The notes: generated from the letters alone by a model not told the origin. A stretch of DNA of 26,157 bases from Colivivens sp963594655 (GCA_963594655.1 CAVBFD010000036.1:1-26157); one strand, 5' to 3'. Shown: positions 7,500 through 15,992, numbered from the stretch's first letter. A program made the numbers and translations.

Positions 7500-7712
7500 T
7501 GGGCTTGTAGGTATCTGTAGGGGGTCTTGGCGTATTTTGTCAAAAAGTTAGCGTAATGGAACTATTTCGTGCATCTTTATAAAATGGAACATTGGTCTGC
7601 GTTTACAAATGCTTCCATTTAGATTGCGGAACTGTTATGTCCGTGGTTCGTGGTTCTCTGCGAAGGGGCAGCTTCTTTTTTAATTGACATCACGGAGGAT
7701 GTTTTTTGAACA

Positions 7713-8429
7713 TTACTTGGTTACGGTTGCCTTGATGATGTGGCAGTCGCGGACGGGGCGGTCGTTCTGGTCGGTGGGCAACTTCTCTATCTTCTCAACC
7801 ACATCCATTCCGCTCACCACACGTCCGAACACGGTATAGCTGCCGTCGAGGTGTGGCGCGCCTCCTACGGTCTTGTATGTCTCACGCATCTCCGGAGTCA
7901 GTTTTACCGTGTTGTCCGTCCACTCGTCTATGCGGAGTTGAGTCTTGTCGAGTGCGGTGTCGTCGAAGGTGCGTCCGGTTATGATGGTGAACTGTGTGGA
8001 CGAACTTTTCCGTTCGGGGTTGGTCTCGTCGCCTTCACGCGCCGCGTTGAGCATACCCCGCTGGTGGTAGAACTGCGGAACCCGTATCTCCGCTGGAATC
8101 CAGTCGGCAGGTGTCTCGTCGCCCTCGCCCAGCATCTCTCCCGGTTTGGCGTTCTTGCTGAGGCGGTCACCTGTCTGTATGAGGAACTGGTTGATTACCC
8201 TATGCCACAGTATGCCGTCGAACGACTTGTTCCTCACCTGACGGAGGAAATTGTCGCGGTGCAGTGGTGTCTCGTTGAACAGTTCCACTACGATGTCTCC
8301 GAAGTCGGTGGTCAGTGTCACCTGCGCCCGTGTGGAGTCGGGCGGGCATGTCTGTTGTGCCGCCATCGCCATCGGCATGACGAGTGCGACGGCAAGGCTG
8401 ATGATTCTCGCGCTTAGTCTGGTTTTCAT
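7713..8429 (-). CDS. Secreted cyclophilin-type peptidyl-prolyl isomerase
   Basis: This 238-residue protein starts with a signal peptide (hydrophobic run to about residue 23, MAMAAQQ) and would act in the periplasm as a proline isomerase or chaperone. Cyclophilin blocks are clear: TTDFGDIVVELFNETPLHRDNF, FDGILWHRVINQFLIQTGD, STQFTIITG, and LDGSYTVFGRVVSGMDVVEKI (each a family signature). It is the last gene after the porin, 72 bases downstream with no TAnnTTTG motif in between, so it is probably co-transcribed. That suggests a role in folding envelope proteins, which is inference. The first cysteine after the signal peptide (QTCPPD) is not in a convincing lipobox. Confidence 0.92.
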   Translation of the reverse strand: MKTRLSARIISLAVALVMPMAMAAQQTCPPDSTRAQVTLTTDFGDIVVELFNETPLHRDNFLRQVRNKSFDGILWHRVINQFLIQTGDRLSKNAKPGEMLGEGDETPADWIPAEIRVPQFYHQRGMLNAAREGDETNPERKSSSTQFTIITGRTFDDTALDKTQLRIDEWTDNTVKLTPEMRETYKTVGGAPHLDGSYTVFGRVVSGMDVVEKIEKLPTDQNDRPVRDCHIIKATVTK

Positions 8430-8501
8430 GTTCAGTTCTGTTTTTGTCTTATAGTGTACTTTATATTCAATCTCTATGGTAGTGTACTCCCGTGTCCAAC
8501 G

Positions 8502-10553
8502 TCAGTCGTAGAAGTTCCAGCTTATGCCGAACCTCACGCACGACGGGTTTATGGGGTAGCCCGGCGCCCAGAAGTAGCGTCCTTCCCCTTGGTTGGCGTG
8601 GTAGTACTGCACGTAGAAGCGTGTGCGCTTGAGGTCGAAATTGACGTACGCGCTCAGCAGTGGGTAGTTGCCTATCTTCACGAGGTTCTGTTGGTTCTGC
8701 ACCATGAACTGGCTGACCACCGGTGAGTAGTCGGGTGCATAGTATTCGGTGAAGTACTTCAAGTCGCCTCCCAGTTCGCATCCCAGTACCTTGGCGATGC
8801 GGAACTTGATGTAGGCGTTGGCGAAGACCGACAGTTCGGGCAGGGGCAGCACTTGCTTGTCGCTGGTCTTCTGGTAGGTCGCGTCAAGCTCCACGTGCAG
8901 GATGCTCCACTTGAAGTCCTGCCGCAGTGTGGCGCTGAGTACCTGTATGTTGCCCGAGTGCTGCATAGGTGTGACGTTGTTGGAGTACTTTACAGACGTG
9001 CCGTCGGCGTATGCCAGTCCAGTGTTGGCGAAGTAGGTGTAGTTCTTTATGTTCTCCGCACTGACGGTGAGTGCCGTTCGTGTGTGCGGCACGTTCAGCG
9101 TGCCTTCTATCCTCGTGCGGTTCTCACGGTCGAAGCCGTCGTTGTCCCACCATGCGTGGGTCGAGTGGTAGTGGCGGAAGTAGTACGAGGGCAACAGGTT
9201 CTTCACGTATGCGCCTACCGTCAGTCTGGCGGTGTCGCCCAGCACCGGCAGGTTGAGTTCCCCCTGTCCCTTCACGTAGAAGTCACCCGAACGCGCCCCT
9301 GCCAGTGTTATGTTGGCGTCGATGTTGAAGTGCAGTCGTGTGCCTTGAGTCCTCAGCAGTTGTCCTCCGATGGATATGTTGTTCTCCTTCACCTTGTTCT
9401 GTACGATATACCGGGCAGACTGTGTGAGGGTAGTGGTGAAGGTGTCAGGCATCTCGAAGCTCTGGTGTTCGAACTCCACGTAGGCGTTGATTCCCGCCGC
9501 CGCGTATTTGTTGAACCCCTCGCGCAGGGATATTCCGACGATATTCCTCACCTCAAGATCCTTGGTGCGGTCGTTGGTCGTGTCACCGTCGAGGTAGGTG
9601 TACGTGTGGTAGTTGTCGGGAGTGGTGTAGGCACGGTAGTTGCGGCGCAGGTAACGGAGGTCTACCGTGTGGAAGATGCTGGTCACAGGGACGAACTGGT
9701 ACTGCACGTTGGCACTGTCGCCTGTCTCACGGTAGAAACCGAGGTTGTACCTGTGGTTGAGGTGTATGATGTCGTGTTCCTGCCTCGACCAGGTGTTGGA
9801 CAGGTATGTAGGTATGTCGGTGGACTTCAAGTTGGACGACATCGACTCGGGGTTGGTAATGTAGTTCTCGTCGGTTATTCCACCGCTCTCAGCCATCTTC
9901 ATGAAGTTGTGCGTGTAGTGTAACTTTATCTCGTACTTGTCGCCTATGTACGAACCCCATCCAGACGCACCCATGAAGGAGGTGGACTGGTTGGCGTAGT
10001 ATCCCTGTCCGTACATGTAGTCGTACAGTCCGCCGAAGTTGACGTTCTTCCCGGCATTCTGCGTGTACACCACCTTCACGTGGTCATCGCCCGTGTCCTT
10101 GGAACCCACACAGTTGTATGTGGCGTTGAGGTAGGGCGACTTGGTGTTGTAGTGCAGGAACTTGTCGGTTGGTACATAGAACTGGCTGAACGGACGGAGG
10201 AAGATGAACTCGTCATCCCCGTCGTCCCCACGTTCCCTGAATATGCGGTTGAGCCGTGGCGACCCGAGGTTGCCCAGATGGTTGTAGTGTCCCGTGAGTC
10301 CTTCGGGCAGGTTGGTGTTCTGGAACAGGTGCTGCGTGGTGTCCACCACAGCGTCCGTGCGGTTGCCGTAGATGCCGTCGGCAGTCCACGCCCTCACGTC
10401 CACCGGCACTGTCTTCTTCTCCTTCTTGTCGCCGGAGGTGGAGTCCTCCGGAATCATGTCCTTGTCGGTGTTGCTTTCCAGGTCGCCTATGACGCGCTGC
10501 GCCTGTGCCGTGACCGCCGCCATAGCCAACAGTAGTATCAGTAGCCCTCTCAT
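8502..10553 (-). CDS. Putative outer-membrane porin (Bacteroidetes family)
   Basis: The 683-residue protein has a signal peptide (MRGLLILLLAMAAVTAQAQ), an acidic and lysine-rich linker to about residue 50, and then a long barrel-like region with alternating aromatic and polar strands. It ends in an aromatic tail (FGISWNFYD), typical of outer-membrane barrels. The N-terminal block around LPEGLTGHYNHLGNLGSPR and the phrase FLRPFSQFYVPTDK are what I associate with the large 'putative porin' family of Bacteroidetes. Transported substrate is unknown. The start codon directly follows the stop of the small membrane-protein gene, with no intervening base, so the two are translationally coupled. Confidence 0.8.
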   Translation of the reverse strand: MRGLLILLLAMAAVTAQAQRVIGDLESNTDKDMIPEDSTSGDKKEKKTVPVDVRAWTADGIYGNRTDAVVDTTQHLFQNTNLPEGLTGHYNHLGNLGSPRLNRIFRERGDDGDDEFIFLRPFSQFYVPTDKFLHYNTKSPYLNATYNCVGSKDTGDDHVKVVYTQNAGKNVNFGGLYDYMYGQGYYANQSTSFMGASGWGSYIGDKYEIKLHYTHNFMKMAESGGITDENYITNPESMSSNLKSTDIPTYLSNTWSRQEHDIIHLNHRYNLGFYRETGDSANVQYQFVPVTSIFHTVDLRYLRRNYRAYTTPDNYHTYTYLDGDTTNDRTKDLEVRNIVGISLREGFNKYAAAGINAYVEFEHQSFEMPDTFTTTLTQSARYIVQNKVKENNISIGGQLLRTQGTRLHFNIDANITLAGARSGDFYVKGQGELNLPVLGDTARLTVGAYVKNLLPSYYFRHYHSTHAWWDNDGFDRENRTRIEGTLNVPHTRTALTVSAENIKNYTYFANTGLAYADGTSVKYSNNVTPMQHSGNIQVLSATLRQDFKWSILHVELDATYQKTSDKQVLPLPELSVFANAYIKFRIAKVLGCELGGDLKYFTEYYAPDYSPVVSQFMVQNQQNLVKIGNYPLLSAYVNFDLKRTRFYVQYYHANQGEGRYFWAPGYPINPSCVRFGISWNFYD

Positions 10554-10817
10554 CTAAAACATGAATCGCAGATAGAACTCAATGATTTTAAGCAGCATCG
10601 ATCCGAAACCGATGGAGAAGAAAAGCACTTTCTGGTCGGGGAACACGAAATAGACCGCCACGGCGACTACGAACCCCACCATGAACACGATGTTGAGAAT
10701 CTTGCGCGCCGTGCGTATCCCGTCCGACTGCCGTCCGACTCTTTTTCCCTTGCGCTTCCCTTTCCTGTCGTTCTCAAGGGCTTCGGCTATAATCTTGTCA
10801 ATCTCGTCTGACTTCAT
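10554..10817 (-). CDS. Small membrane protein, function unknown
   Basis: An 87-residue protein with a basic N-terminal third (KGKRKGKRVGRQ) followed by two predicted membrane segments, about residues 38-60 (ILNIVFMVGFVVAVAVYFVF) and 66-85. I do not recognise a named family. It starts nine bases after the DUF4468 gene and abuts the porin gene, so it belongs to the same operon. The positively charged N-terminus suggests a cytoplasmic N-terminus and an inner-membrane hairpin. Confidence 0.75.
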   Translation of the reverse strand: MKSDEIDKIIAEALENDRKGKRKGKRVGRQSDGIRTARKILNIVFMVGFVVAVAVYFVFPDQKVLFFSIGFGSMLLKIIEFYLRFMF

Positions 10818-10826
10818 CTGCCGCGC

Positions 10827-11468
10827 TTATTGTATGATGGACGCTATCTCCGAGAAAAGCTCGTCCTTCAGGTTGATGGTCTTCACACGGAATTTGCGGT
10901 TGCCCTTGTAGAACTTGCCCTTCTTGTTGAACGACTCCCTGTCGGTGATGTAATCCTCGGCTGCCACCCGTTCCCTCTCAGCCCCGAAGGTGTAGACGTA
11001 TGAGATGTTGCGCATGGTTACACTCACGGATCCGTCCTTCACGTCGAGTTCGAGCAGGTAGTCGATGACTGTGTAGTCCCTGGAGAGGAAACTGTTTCTG
11101 AACACCAGTTCCTCGTTGCCCTGCAGTACAAGTCTGCCGGTGTTCTTGTCACTCTCCTTTGTCCCGGCCATCTCCAGGTTGCGGAAGTAGTCCTTGTCCG
11201 TCCACTTGCCGTTCTCCACATTGGGCAGGAAGCGAGCTGAGGCCCAAGAGCCCACGAGGGAGTAGAGTTCCGTCTGGCTCTTGCCCGGCGCGGCGATGGT
11301 CTGTGAGAACACCACCTTGCCGTCCACTTCGGTCACAGCCCCCTGCATGTAGGGCGTGTAGTCCACCGCCTCTTTTGAGCTGGGGTTCTTGGCAAACATA
11401 CCCTTGTTCTGCGCATTGGCGCAAACTGAGGTCAGTGCAATAGCTATTGCTATAAAAATTCTGTTCAT
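10827..11468 (-). CDS. Secreted DUF4468 domain protein
   Basis: I place the start at the ATG at 11468, giving 213 residues with a clean signal peptide (MNRIFIAIAIALTSVCANAQ). The longer open frame to 11525 would add a poly-lysine stretch ahead of the signal peptide. The block GKVVFSQTIAAPGKSQTELY followed by an LVGSWA segment is what I associate with DUF4468, a Bacteroidetes family of unknown function with a TBP-like fold. It heads an operon with a small membrane protein, a porin and a cyclophilin. Its role is therefore probably in the envelope. Confidence 0.8.
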   Translation of the reverse strand: MNRIFIAIAIALTSVCANAQNKGMFAKNPSSKEAVDYTPYMQGAVTEVDGKVVFSQTIAAPGKSQTELYSLVGSWASARFLPNVENGKWTDKDYFRNLEMAGTKESDKNTGRLVLQGNEELVFRNSFLSRDYTVIDYLLELDVKDGSVSVTMRNISYVYTFGAERERVAAEDYITDRESFNKKGKFYKGNRKFRVKTINLKDELFSEIASIIQ

Positions 11469-11532
11469 ATAATCCTTCTTCTTCTTTTTATTGGTTTCTG
11501 TCCTGAAAATCGTACCTCCGTACATTTGGGGA

Positions 11533-11564
11533 CAAAATTACGGAAAAAATGAATACCTACAAAA
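11533..11564 (-). promoter_or_regulatory. Promoter of the DUF4468-porin-cyclophilin operon
   Basis: TAATTTTG (11540-11533 on minus) is preceded after 19 bases by TTTTG (11564-11560). Both elements match the Bacteroidetes consensus. The leader to the ATG at 11468 is about 60 bases. Confidence 0.8.
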
Positions 11565-11686
11565 TTTTATGGTGTTAACCGCCCGATTTTCCGTAACAGT
11601 TCAACTTATTTTAGTTTTGAAGCATAATTCTCCGTGGGTTCTGACTCCTTCAAATCGGATTGGACGAAGAATTTGCGGTTTTCTTA

Positions 11687-11716
11687 TTGCCAGTTGAAAA
11701 AAATGGTGTAACTTTG
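11687..11716 (+). promoter_or_regulatory. Promoter of the L31 gene
   Basis: TTG (11687-11689), 19 bases, then TAACTTTG (11709-11716). The leader of about 90 bases contains a short stem TTGTTC-ACCA-GAACAA at 11758-11773, ahead of the start codon, which could take part in ribosomal-protein feedback; that role is conjecture. Confidence 0.8.
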
Positions 11717-11811
11717 CGCCTTGAATACGGCTTGGTCCGTGTTCGAGTGTTATTTTATTGTTCACCAGAACAAATAATGAACTGTATAAAAACAATAAAA
11801 CGAAGAACGAA

Positions 11812-12066
11812 ATGAAAAAGGGAATTCATCCAGAGAACTATCGCGCTGTAGTCTTCAAGGACATGTCCAACGGCGTTATGTTTCTTTCAAAGTCTTGTGC
11901 CAAGTCAAACGAGACTGTTGAGTTTGAGGGTCAGGAGTATCCGCTGATTAAGTTGGAAATCTCTTCCGCCTCACATCCATTCTACACCGGTAAGGCTAAG
12001 TTGGTCGACACTGCCGGTCGTGTGGATAAGTTCATGAGCCGTTATGCAGCTATGAAGAAGAAGTGA
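11812..12066 (+). CDS. rpmE2: 50S ribosomal protein L31, type B
   Basis: An 84-residue ribosomal protein beginning MKKGIHPENYRAVVFKDMSNG, a type B L31 signature. It has one cysteine only (SKSCAKS) and lacks the paired zinc-binding cysteines of type A. The C-terminus GRVDKFMSRYAAMKKK is typical. The open frame extends upstream to 11758, but the family start is the ATG at 11812, preceded by an A-rich purine stretch (AAGAACGAA). The gene is alone in its transcription unit, between its own promoter and a strong terminator. Confidence 0.95.
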   Translation: MKKGIHPENYRAVVFKDMSNGVMFLSKSCAKSNETVEFEGQEYPLIKLEISSASHPFYTGKAKLVDTAGRVDKFMSRYAAMKKK

Positions 12067-12102
12067 TGCAGCGCTTTCTCTGATGCATTGTTGCATGATA
12101 AG

Positions 12103-12146
12103 AAAAAAAAAGAGGCTACTCGGTGTGAGTGCCTCTCTTTTTTTTT
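12103..12146. terminator. Bidirectional rho-independent terminator
   Basis: An A-run, then the stem AGAGGC(T)ACTC, loop GGTGT, GAGTGCCTCT, then a run of nine Ts. It ends the L31 gene on plus and serves the converging thioesterase gene on minus, because the A-run becomes a T-run on that strand. Confidence 0.92.
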
Positions 12147-12182
12147 ATGCCTTTTGTGGCGTTCCTGCATACTGCTTTCTGT

Positions 12183-12965
12183 CTATTTGTCTTCAGGGTG
12201 GCTGTGGAACTCAATCAACGCCCTTGCGATAGTCTCCCCCTTATTGTCACCGTCGTGGTTCTTCCTGATTTCCGCCTGGTACTTGTCAGGATCCAGCTCC
12301 GCAAGGAAAAGGGAGAGGCTGTCGCCGTAGTACGCCTCGGCGATGTACGCCAGTTCCATCCTGTGGATGCTGTGCGTGAGGTGGAAGTCGCGCGAGAAGA
12401 GGTCGAGTATGTGTGATATGTACTTCACACTGTTGAAGTGTCCGTTGCAGTCGAGGTCACTGTATTTTGCGGTGATGGTATCGAGGGGCGTGGAGTCGGG
12501 TAGGGGGCGGAGTCGGCTGTGTCCCTGCATGTCGCACGTGAGTTCGGGTGCGAGGAACGGTTCGAACTGATCGCCGTAGTGGTGCATCAGTTCGAGCGGC
12601 TGCCGAGTGGTGTTGTCGATCATCGCCCATACGGTGCGCGCATAGCCGAAGACGTTGCCTTCGCTGTCGGTTATGGCGAAATTACGGTTGGTGAAAAGTC
12701 TGTATATGCTCTCTATCCATGTCGTCACATTGTAGTCGGTATAGATTGGCGGCATCTTGGTCATTTCGATGGTGAGTCGGGAGAGAACCCACGAGTGGTG
12801 TGCCTTGAGCAGGTCGTTGAAGCCGAAGCCCCGCAGTGAGGCGTGGTTCTCCGCACTGTTGAGCAGGTTTCGTCCAAGCACCTCGTACGACAGTTCCCGT
12901 TTGAAGTCGGTGTTGAACGCGTCTGCTGTGAAGTGCAGTGTCTCTGTTTTTCTTGTCTGATTCAT
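12183..12965 (-). CDS. Acyl-ACP thioesterase
   Basis: A 260-residue double-hotdog thioesterase of the plant/bacterial FatA/FatB-like family, releasing fatty acids from acyl carrier protein. The N-terminal hotdog shows the FGFNDLLKAHHSWVLSR region and TWIESIYRLFTNRNFAI. The C-terminal hotdog begins YSDLDCNGHFNSVKYISH, containing the catalytic-type Asp172, Asn174 and His176. The gene follows the Lrp/AsnC regulator on the same strand, 70 bases downstream. The gap holds the second copy of the 17-base motif but no clear TAnnTTTG box, so co-transcription with the regulator is possible. Confidence 0.88.
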   Translation of the reverse strand: MNQTRKTETLHFTADAFNTDFKRELSYEVLGRNLLNSAENHASLRGFGFNDLLKAHHSWVLSRLTIEMTKMPPIYTDYNVTTWIESIYRLFTNRNFAITDSEGNVFGYARTVWAMIDNTTRQPLELMHHYGDQFEPFLAPELTCDMQGHSRLRPLPDSTPLDTITAKYSDLDCNGHFNSVKYISHILDLFSRDFHLTHSIHRMELAYIAEAYYGDSLSLFLAELDPDKYQAEIRKNHDGDNKGETIARALIEFHSHPEDK

Positions 12966-13010
12966 TTCAGTCTCTGTTTTCTTGTCTGTTGTTTGTATCC
13001 GTCTGTCCCT

Positions 13011-13027
13011 TTATATATAATAAGGTG
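13011..13027. repeat. Copy 2 of a 17-base AT-rich motif
   Basis: TTATATATAATAAGGTG, identical to 7169-7185, with GTTTGTA 13 bases upstream at 12991-12997. On the minus strand it lies between the Lrp/AsnC stop codon and the thioesterase start. Confidence 0.6.
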
Positions 13028-13035
13028 TGGATGTA

Positions 13036-13497
13036 CTATATCTTTATTCCGTGTTCGTTCTTCACCTCCGACATCACGAACGTGCTTTCCCATGATGACA
13101 GACATTCGATGGACCCGAGGGTGTTGAACACGAAGTCCTGGTAGCTGTTCATGTCCTTGGCGTGTATCTTCAGCATGTAGTCGAAGCGTCCTGAGATGTT
13201 GTAGCACTCGGTGACCTCTGGTATGGCTTTGATGGTCTCAATGAAGTCGTTCACTATCTCACGGTTGAGTTTCTTCAGTTTGGCGTTGCAGTACACTATG
13301 AAGCCCTGGTTGAGCTTGTCCACATCCAGTACCGCTATGTATTTCTTTATATACCCCTCACGCTCAAGGCGTTTCATGCGCTCGTACACGGGGGTGGACG
13401 ACAAATGCACCTTGGCCGCAAGCTCCTTGGTGGTCAGTCGTGAGTTGTCTTGCAGGACACGCATTATCTGCAAGTCCGTTTCGTCCAGTTCTGCCAT
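13036..13497 (-). CDS. Lrp/AsnC family transcriptional regulator
   Basis: A 153-residue regulator with the two usual parts. The N-terminal winged helix begins LDETDLQIMRVLQDNSRLTTKEL and includes LSSTPVYERMKRLEREGYI (recognition helix and wing). The C-terminal RAM ligand-binding domain spans about residues 65-150 (YNISGRFDYMLKIHAKDMNSY). It is divergent from metY-cysK, with the two -33 elements almost back to back, so it is a good candidate regulator of those sulfur amino-acid genes and of itself. The effector is probably an amino acid, but which one cannot be read from the sequence. Confidence 0.93.
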   Translation of the reverse strand: MAELDETDLQIMRVLQDNSRLTTKELAAKVHLSSTPVYERMKRLEREGYIKKYIAVLDVDKLNQGFIVYCNAKLKKLNREIVNDFIETIKAIPEVTECYNISGRFDYMLKIHAKDMNSYQDFVFNTLGSIECLSSWESTFVMSEVKNEHGIKI

Positions 13498-13564
13498 AGA
13501 ATATTATTCTTTAGAGTCGGTGTTATTATGTATGTCGGTAGAATATCCGTCTTGTTTGACGGTG

Positions 13565-13596
13565 CAAAATTAGCTTTATTTTCTGAACTCACAAAA
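13565..13596 (-). promoter_or_regulatory. Promoter of the Lrp/AsnC gene
   Basis: TAATTTTG (13572-13565 on minus) with TTTTG (13596-13592) 19 bases upstream. Its -33 element lies three bases from the -33 element of the divergent metY promoter, so one bound protein could affect both. Confidence 0.8.
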
Positions 13597-13599
13597 TTA

Positions 13600-13632
13600 T
13601 TTGGAACAAGAGTCTGAAAGGTTGTAACTTTG
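13600..13632 (+). promoter_or_regulatory. Promoter of metY-cysK
   Basis: TTTG (13600-13603), 21 bases, then TAACTTTG (13625-13632). The leader to the ATG at 13691 is about 55 bases and too short for a known SAM riboswitch. Confidence 0.75.
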
Positions 13633-13690
13633 CAGCGGAAAACAAGAAGAAACGAATATAATAACTATAAACAAGAAAGGATTCAAGATT

Positions 13691-14983
13691 ATGGCAACTG
13701 ACAAGAACAAATTGCACTTAGAGACTTTGGCTCTTCATGTAGGACAGGAACAGCCGGACCCGGCGACCGACGCGCGCGCCGTGCCAATCTACCAGACCAC
13801 CTCGTATGTGTTCCGCAACTCCCAACATGCGGCTGACCGTTTCGGACTCCGTGACGCCGGAAACATCTACGGACGACTGACCAACTCCACCCAGGGTGTG
13901 TTCGAGGAGCGTATCGCCGCATTGGAAGGTGGCGTCGCCGCCTTGGCTGTGGCTTCCGGAGCCGCTGCTGTGACTTATGCCTTGCAGAACATCGCCCGTA
14001 ACGGTGACCATATCATCGCAGCCGACAACCTGTACGGAGGTTCGTACAATCTCATCACACACACACTGTCAACACAGGGAGTAGACTACTCAATCGTGAA
14101 CGTGAACGACCTCAACGCTCTGGAGGCGGCTATACGTCCGAACACAAAGGCAATCTACGCGGAGACATTCGGTAACCCGAACTCCGACGTGACCAACCTC
14201 GACGCCATCGCCGAAGTGGCACACAAGCACAACATCCTGTTCATCGTGGACAACACCTTCGCACCGATACTCATCCGTCCGATAGAGCATGGAGTGGACA
14301 TCGTGGTACACTCAGCCACTAAGTTTATCGGCGGTCACGGAAGCAGTCTGGGCGGTGTCATCGTGGATGCCGGCAAGTTCGACTTCAAGAAAGACCCCGA
14401 CAAGTATCCTTCACTTGCCAAACCAGACCCGTCGTATCACGGAGCGGTGTTTGCCGATGTGGCAGGTCCCGCAGCTTTCGTAACCCGTATCCGCGCCGTC
14501 ATTCTCCGTGACACAGGCGCTGCAATATCTCCGTTCAACGCATGGATTCTGTTGCAGGGTGTGGAGACACTCCCTCTCCGTATCGAGCGTCATGTGCAGA
14601 ACGCGCTGAAGGTGGTGGACTACCTCTCCAAGCATCCTAAGGTTAAGAGCGTGAGCCATCCGGCGTTGGCGAGCCATCCCGACCATGAACTCTACAAGAA
14701 GTACTTCCCCAACGGTGGCGGTTCAATCTTCACGTTCGAGATAAACGGCACGCAGGAAGACGCGTGGAAGTTTATCGACTCACTGAATATTTTCTCTCTC
14801 CTTGCTAATGTGGCTGACGTCAAGAGCCTTGTAATCCATCCTGCCACCACCACCCATTCGCAGATGAGTCCTGAGGAACTGGCAGATCAGCACATCACTC
14901 CGCAGACGGTGCGCCTCTCTGTTGGTGTGGAGCATATCGACGACATCATCGCTGACCTCGACCAGGCTTTCGCACAAATCTGA
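13691..14983 (+). CDS. metY: O-acetylhomoserine sulfhydrylase
   Basis: A 430-residue PLP enzyme of the Cys/Met metabolism family, expected to make homocysteine from O-acetylhomoserine and sulfide. The N-terminus (LHLETLALHVGQEQPDPATDARAVPIYQTTSYVF across two adjacent blocks) and the length are those of MetY rather than the shorter MetB/MetC (about 380). The PLP lysine is Lys211 in HSATKFIGGHG, and Asp187 in VDNTF should contact the pyridine nitrogen. It is first in a unit with cysK, 56 bases apart with no promoter motif between them. Some members also have cysteine synthase activity. Confidence 0.93.
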   Translation: MATDKNKLHLETLALHVGQEQPDPATDARAVPIYQTTSYVFRNSQHAADRFGLRDAGNIYGRLTNSTQGVFEERIAALEGGVAALAVASGAAAVTYALQNIARNGDHIIAADNLYGGSYNLITHTLSTQGVDYSIVNVNDLNALEAAIRPNTKAIYAETFGNPNSDVTNLDAIAEVAHKHNILFIVDNTFAPILIRPIEHGVDIVVHSATKFIGGHGSSLGGVIVDAGKFDFKKDPDKYPSLAKPDPSYHGAVFADVAGPAAFVTRIRAVILRDTGAAISPFNAWILLQGVETLPLRIERHVQNALKVVDYLSKHPKVKSVSHPALASHPDHELYKKYFPNGGGSIFTFEINGTQEDAWKFIDSLNIFSLLANVADVKSLVIHPATTTHSQMSPEELADQHITPQTVRLSVGVEHIDDIIADLDQAFAQI

Positions 14984-15039
14984 GACTATAGCCACAGCAC
15001 ATTCGCACAATAATGACAACCAATAAAACAAGATAGGTT

Positions 15040-15969
15040 ATGGGAAACATTAAGAAAAACTTGACAGAACTGGTCGGCCACACCCCTCTACTGGAGGTGA
15101 GCCGCATAGAGAGTGAGGAGGGACTGAAAGCCCGACTCATAGTGAAACTGGAGTTGTTTAACCCTGGAGGAAGTGTCAAGGACCGTGTGGCGCTCGCCAT
15201 GATAACCGACGCGGAGCGCAAGGGACTGTTGAAGCCAGGGGCTACCATCATCGAGCCGACAAGTGGCAATACAGGCATCGGTCTTGCTTGGGTAAGCACC
15301 ATTAAAGGGTATCATCTCATCCTCACCATGCCTGAGACGATGAGTGTGGAGCGGCGCAAACTCCTCAGTGCGTACGGAGCAGAGATAGTCCTCACTCCCG
15401 GCGCTGAAGGAATGAAGGGTGCTATCGCCAAGGCCAACGAGCTGAACGCCTCTATCGAGGGTTCTGTGATACTGCAGCAGTTCGACAATCCGGCTAACCC
15501 CGCGGCTCATGTGGGTACTACCGGGGAGGAGATTTGGCAGGACACTGACGGCGGTGTTGACATCTTTGTGGCTGGAGTGGGCACAGGCGGCACCGTGAGT
15601 GGTGTGGCTGAGGCTCTGAAGGCACACAAGGCATCGGTGAAGGCGTATGCCGTGGAACCCGACTCGTCTCCAGTACTGTCGGGCGGACAGTCCGGTCCTC
15701 ATAAGATTCAGGGCATTGGAGCCGGTTTTGTCCCTAAGAACTACCATGCGGAGGTTGTCGACGGAGTGATACGTGTGACCAACGAGGACGCTTTCGCTGG
15801 ATCCCGTCTTCTGGCAAAGCACGAAGGAGTGTTGGTGGGCATATCATCGGGTGCGGCGTTCCATGCGGCTCTCGAACTGGCGAGGAAACCCGAGAACGAG
15901 GGCAAGACAATTGTCGCCCTGCTTCCCGACACGGGCGAACGCTACCTCTCAACCACTCTGTTTGAATGA
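15040..15969 (+). CDS. cysK: Cysteine synthase A (O-acetylserine sulfhydrylase)
   Basis: A 309-residue PLP enzyme that makes cysteine from O-acetylserine and sulfide. The PLP lysine is Lys47 in PGGSVKDRVA. The substrate loop PTSGNTGIG (73-81) and the phosphate-binding GTGGTVSG loop are intact, as is LLPDTGERYLST near the C-terminus. It follows metY, so both sulfide-using steps are made together. CysK and CysM cannot be fully separated by eye, but length and motifs favour CysK. A hairpin follows 24 bases after the stop. Confidence 0.93.
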   Translation: MGNIKKNLTELVGHTPLLEVSRIESEEGLKARLIVKLELFNPGGSVKDRVALAMITDAERKGLLKPGATIIEPTSGNTGIGLAWVSTIKGYHLILTMPETMSVERRKLLSAYGAEIVLTPGAEGMKGAIAKANELNASIEGSVILQQFDNPANPAAHVGTTGEEIWQDTDGGVDIFVAGVGTGGTVSGVAEALKAHKASVKAYAVEPDSSPVLSGGQSGPHKIQGIGAGFVPKNYHAEVVDGVIRVTNEDAFAGSRLLAKHEGVLVGISSGAAFHAALELARKPENEGKTIVALLPDTGERYLSTTLFE

Positions 15970-15992
15970 CTGGGTATTCCATGAAAACACAT

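Larger units (their letters stand above)
6975..7712. other. Long non-coding gap between the cyclophilin gene and the pflB promoter
   Basis: About 740 bases without a convincing gene. It contains, from left to right, an AT-rich stretch with no motif I recognise, a 17-base motif shared with the 13.0 kb region (7169-7185), a stop-bounded 41-codon frame that could be a gene remnant (7182-7307), the phased CTCGAG array (7405-7499), and about 200 further bases in which I see nothing. Both flanking genes run leftward, so this is upstream DNA for pflB and downstream DNA for the cyclophilin operon. Confidence 0.6.
11469..11811. other. Intergenic region with divergent promoters
   Basis: About 340 bases separate the DUF4468 gene and the L31 gene. 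Two outward-facing promoters lie in it (11533-11564 minus, 11687-11716 plus), with roughly 120 bases between them in which I see no gene. The L31 side has a 95-base leader with a small hairpin. Confidence 0.7.
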
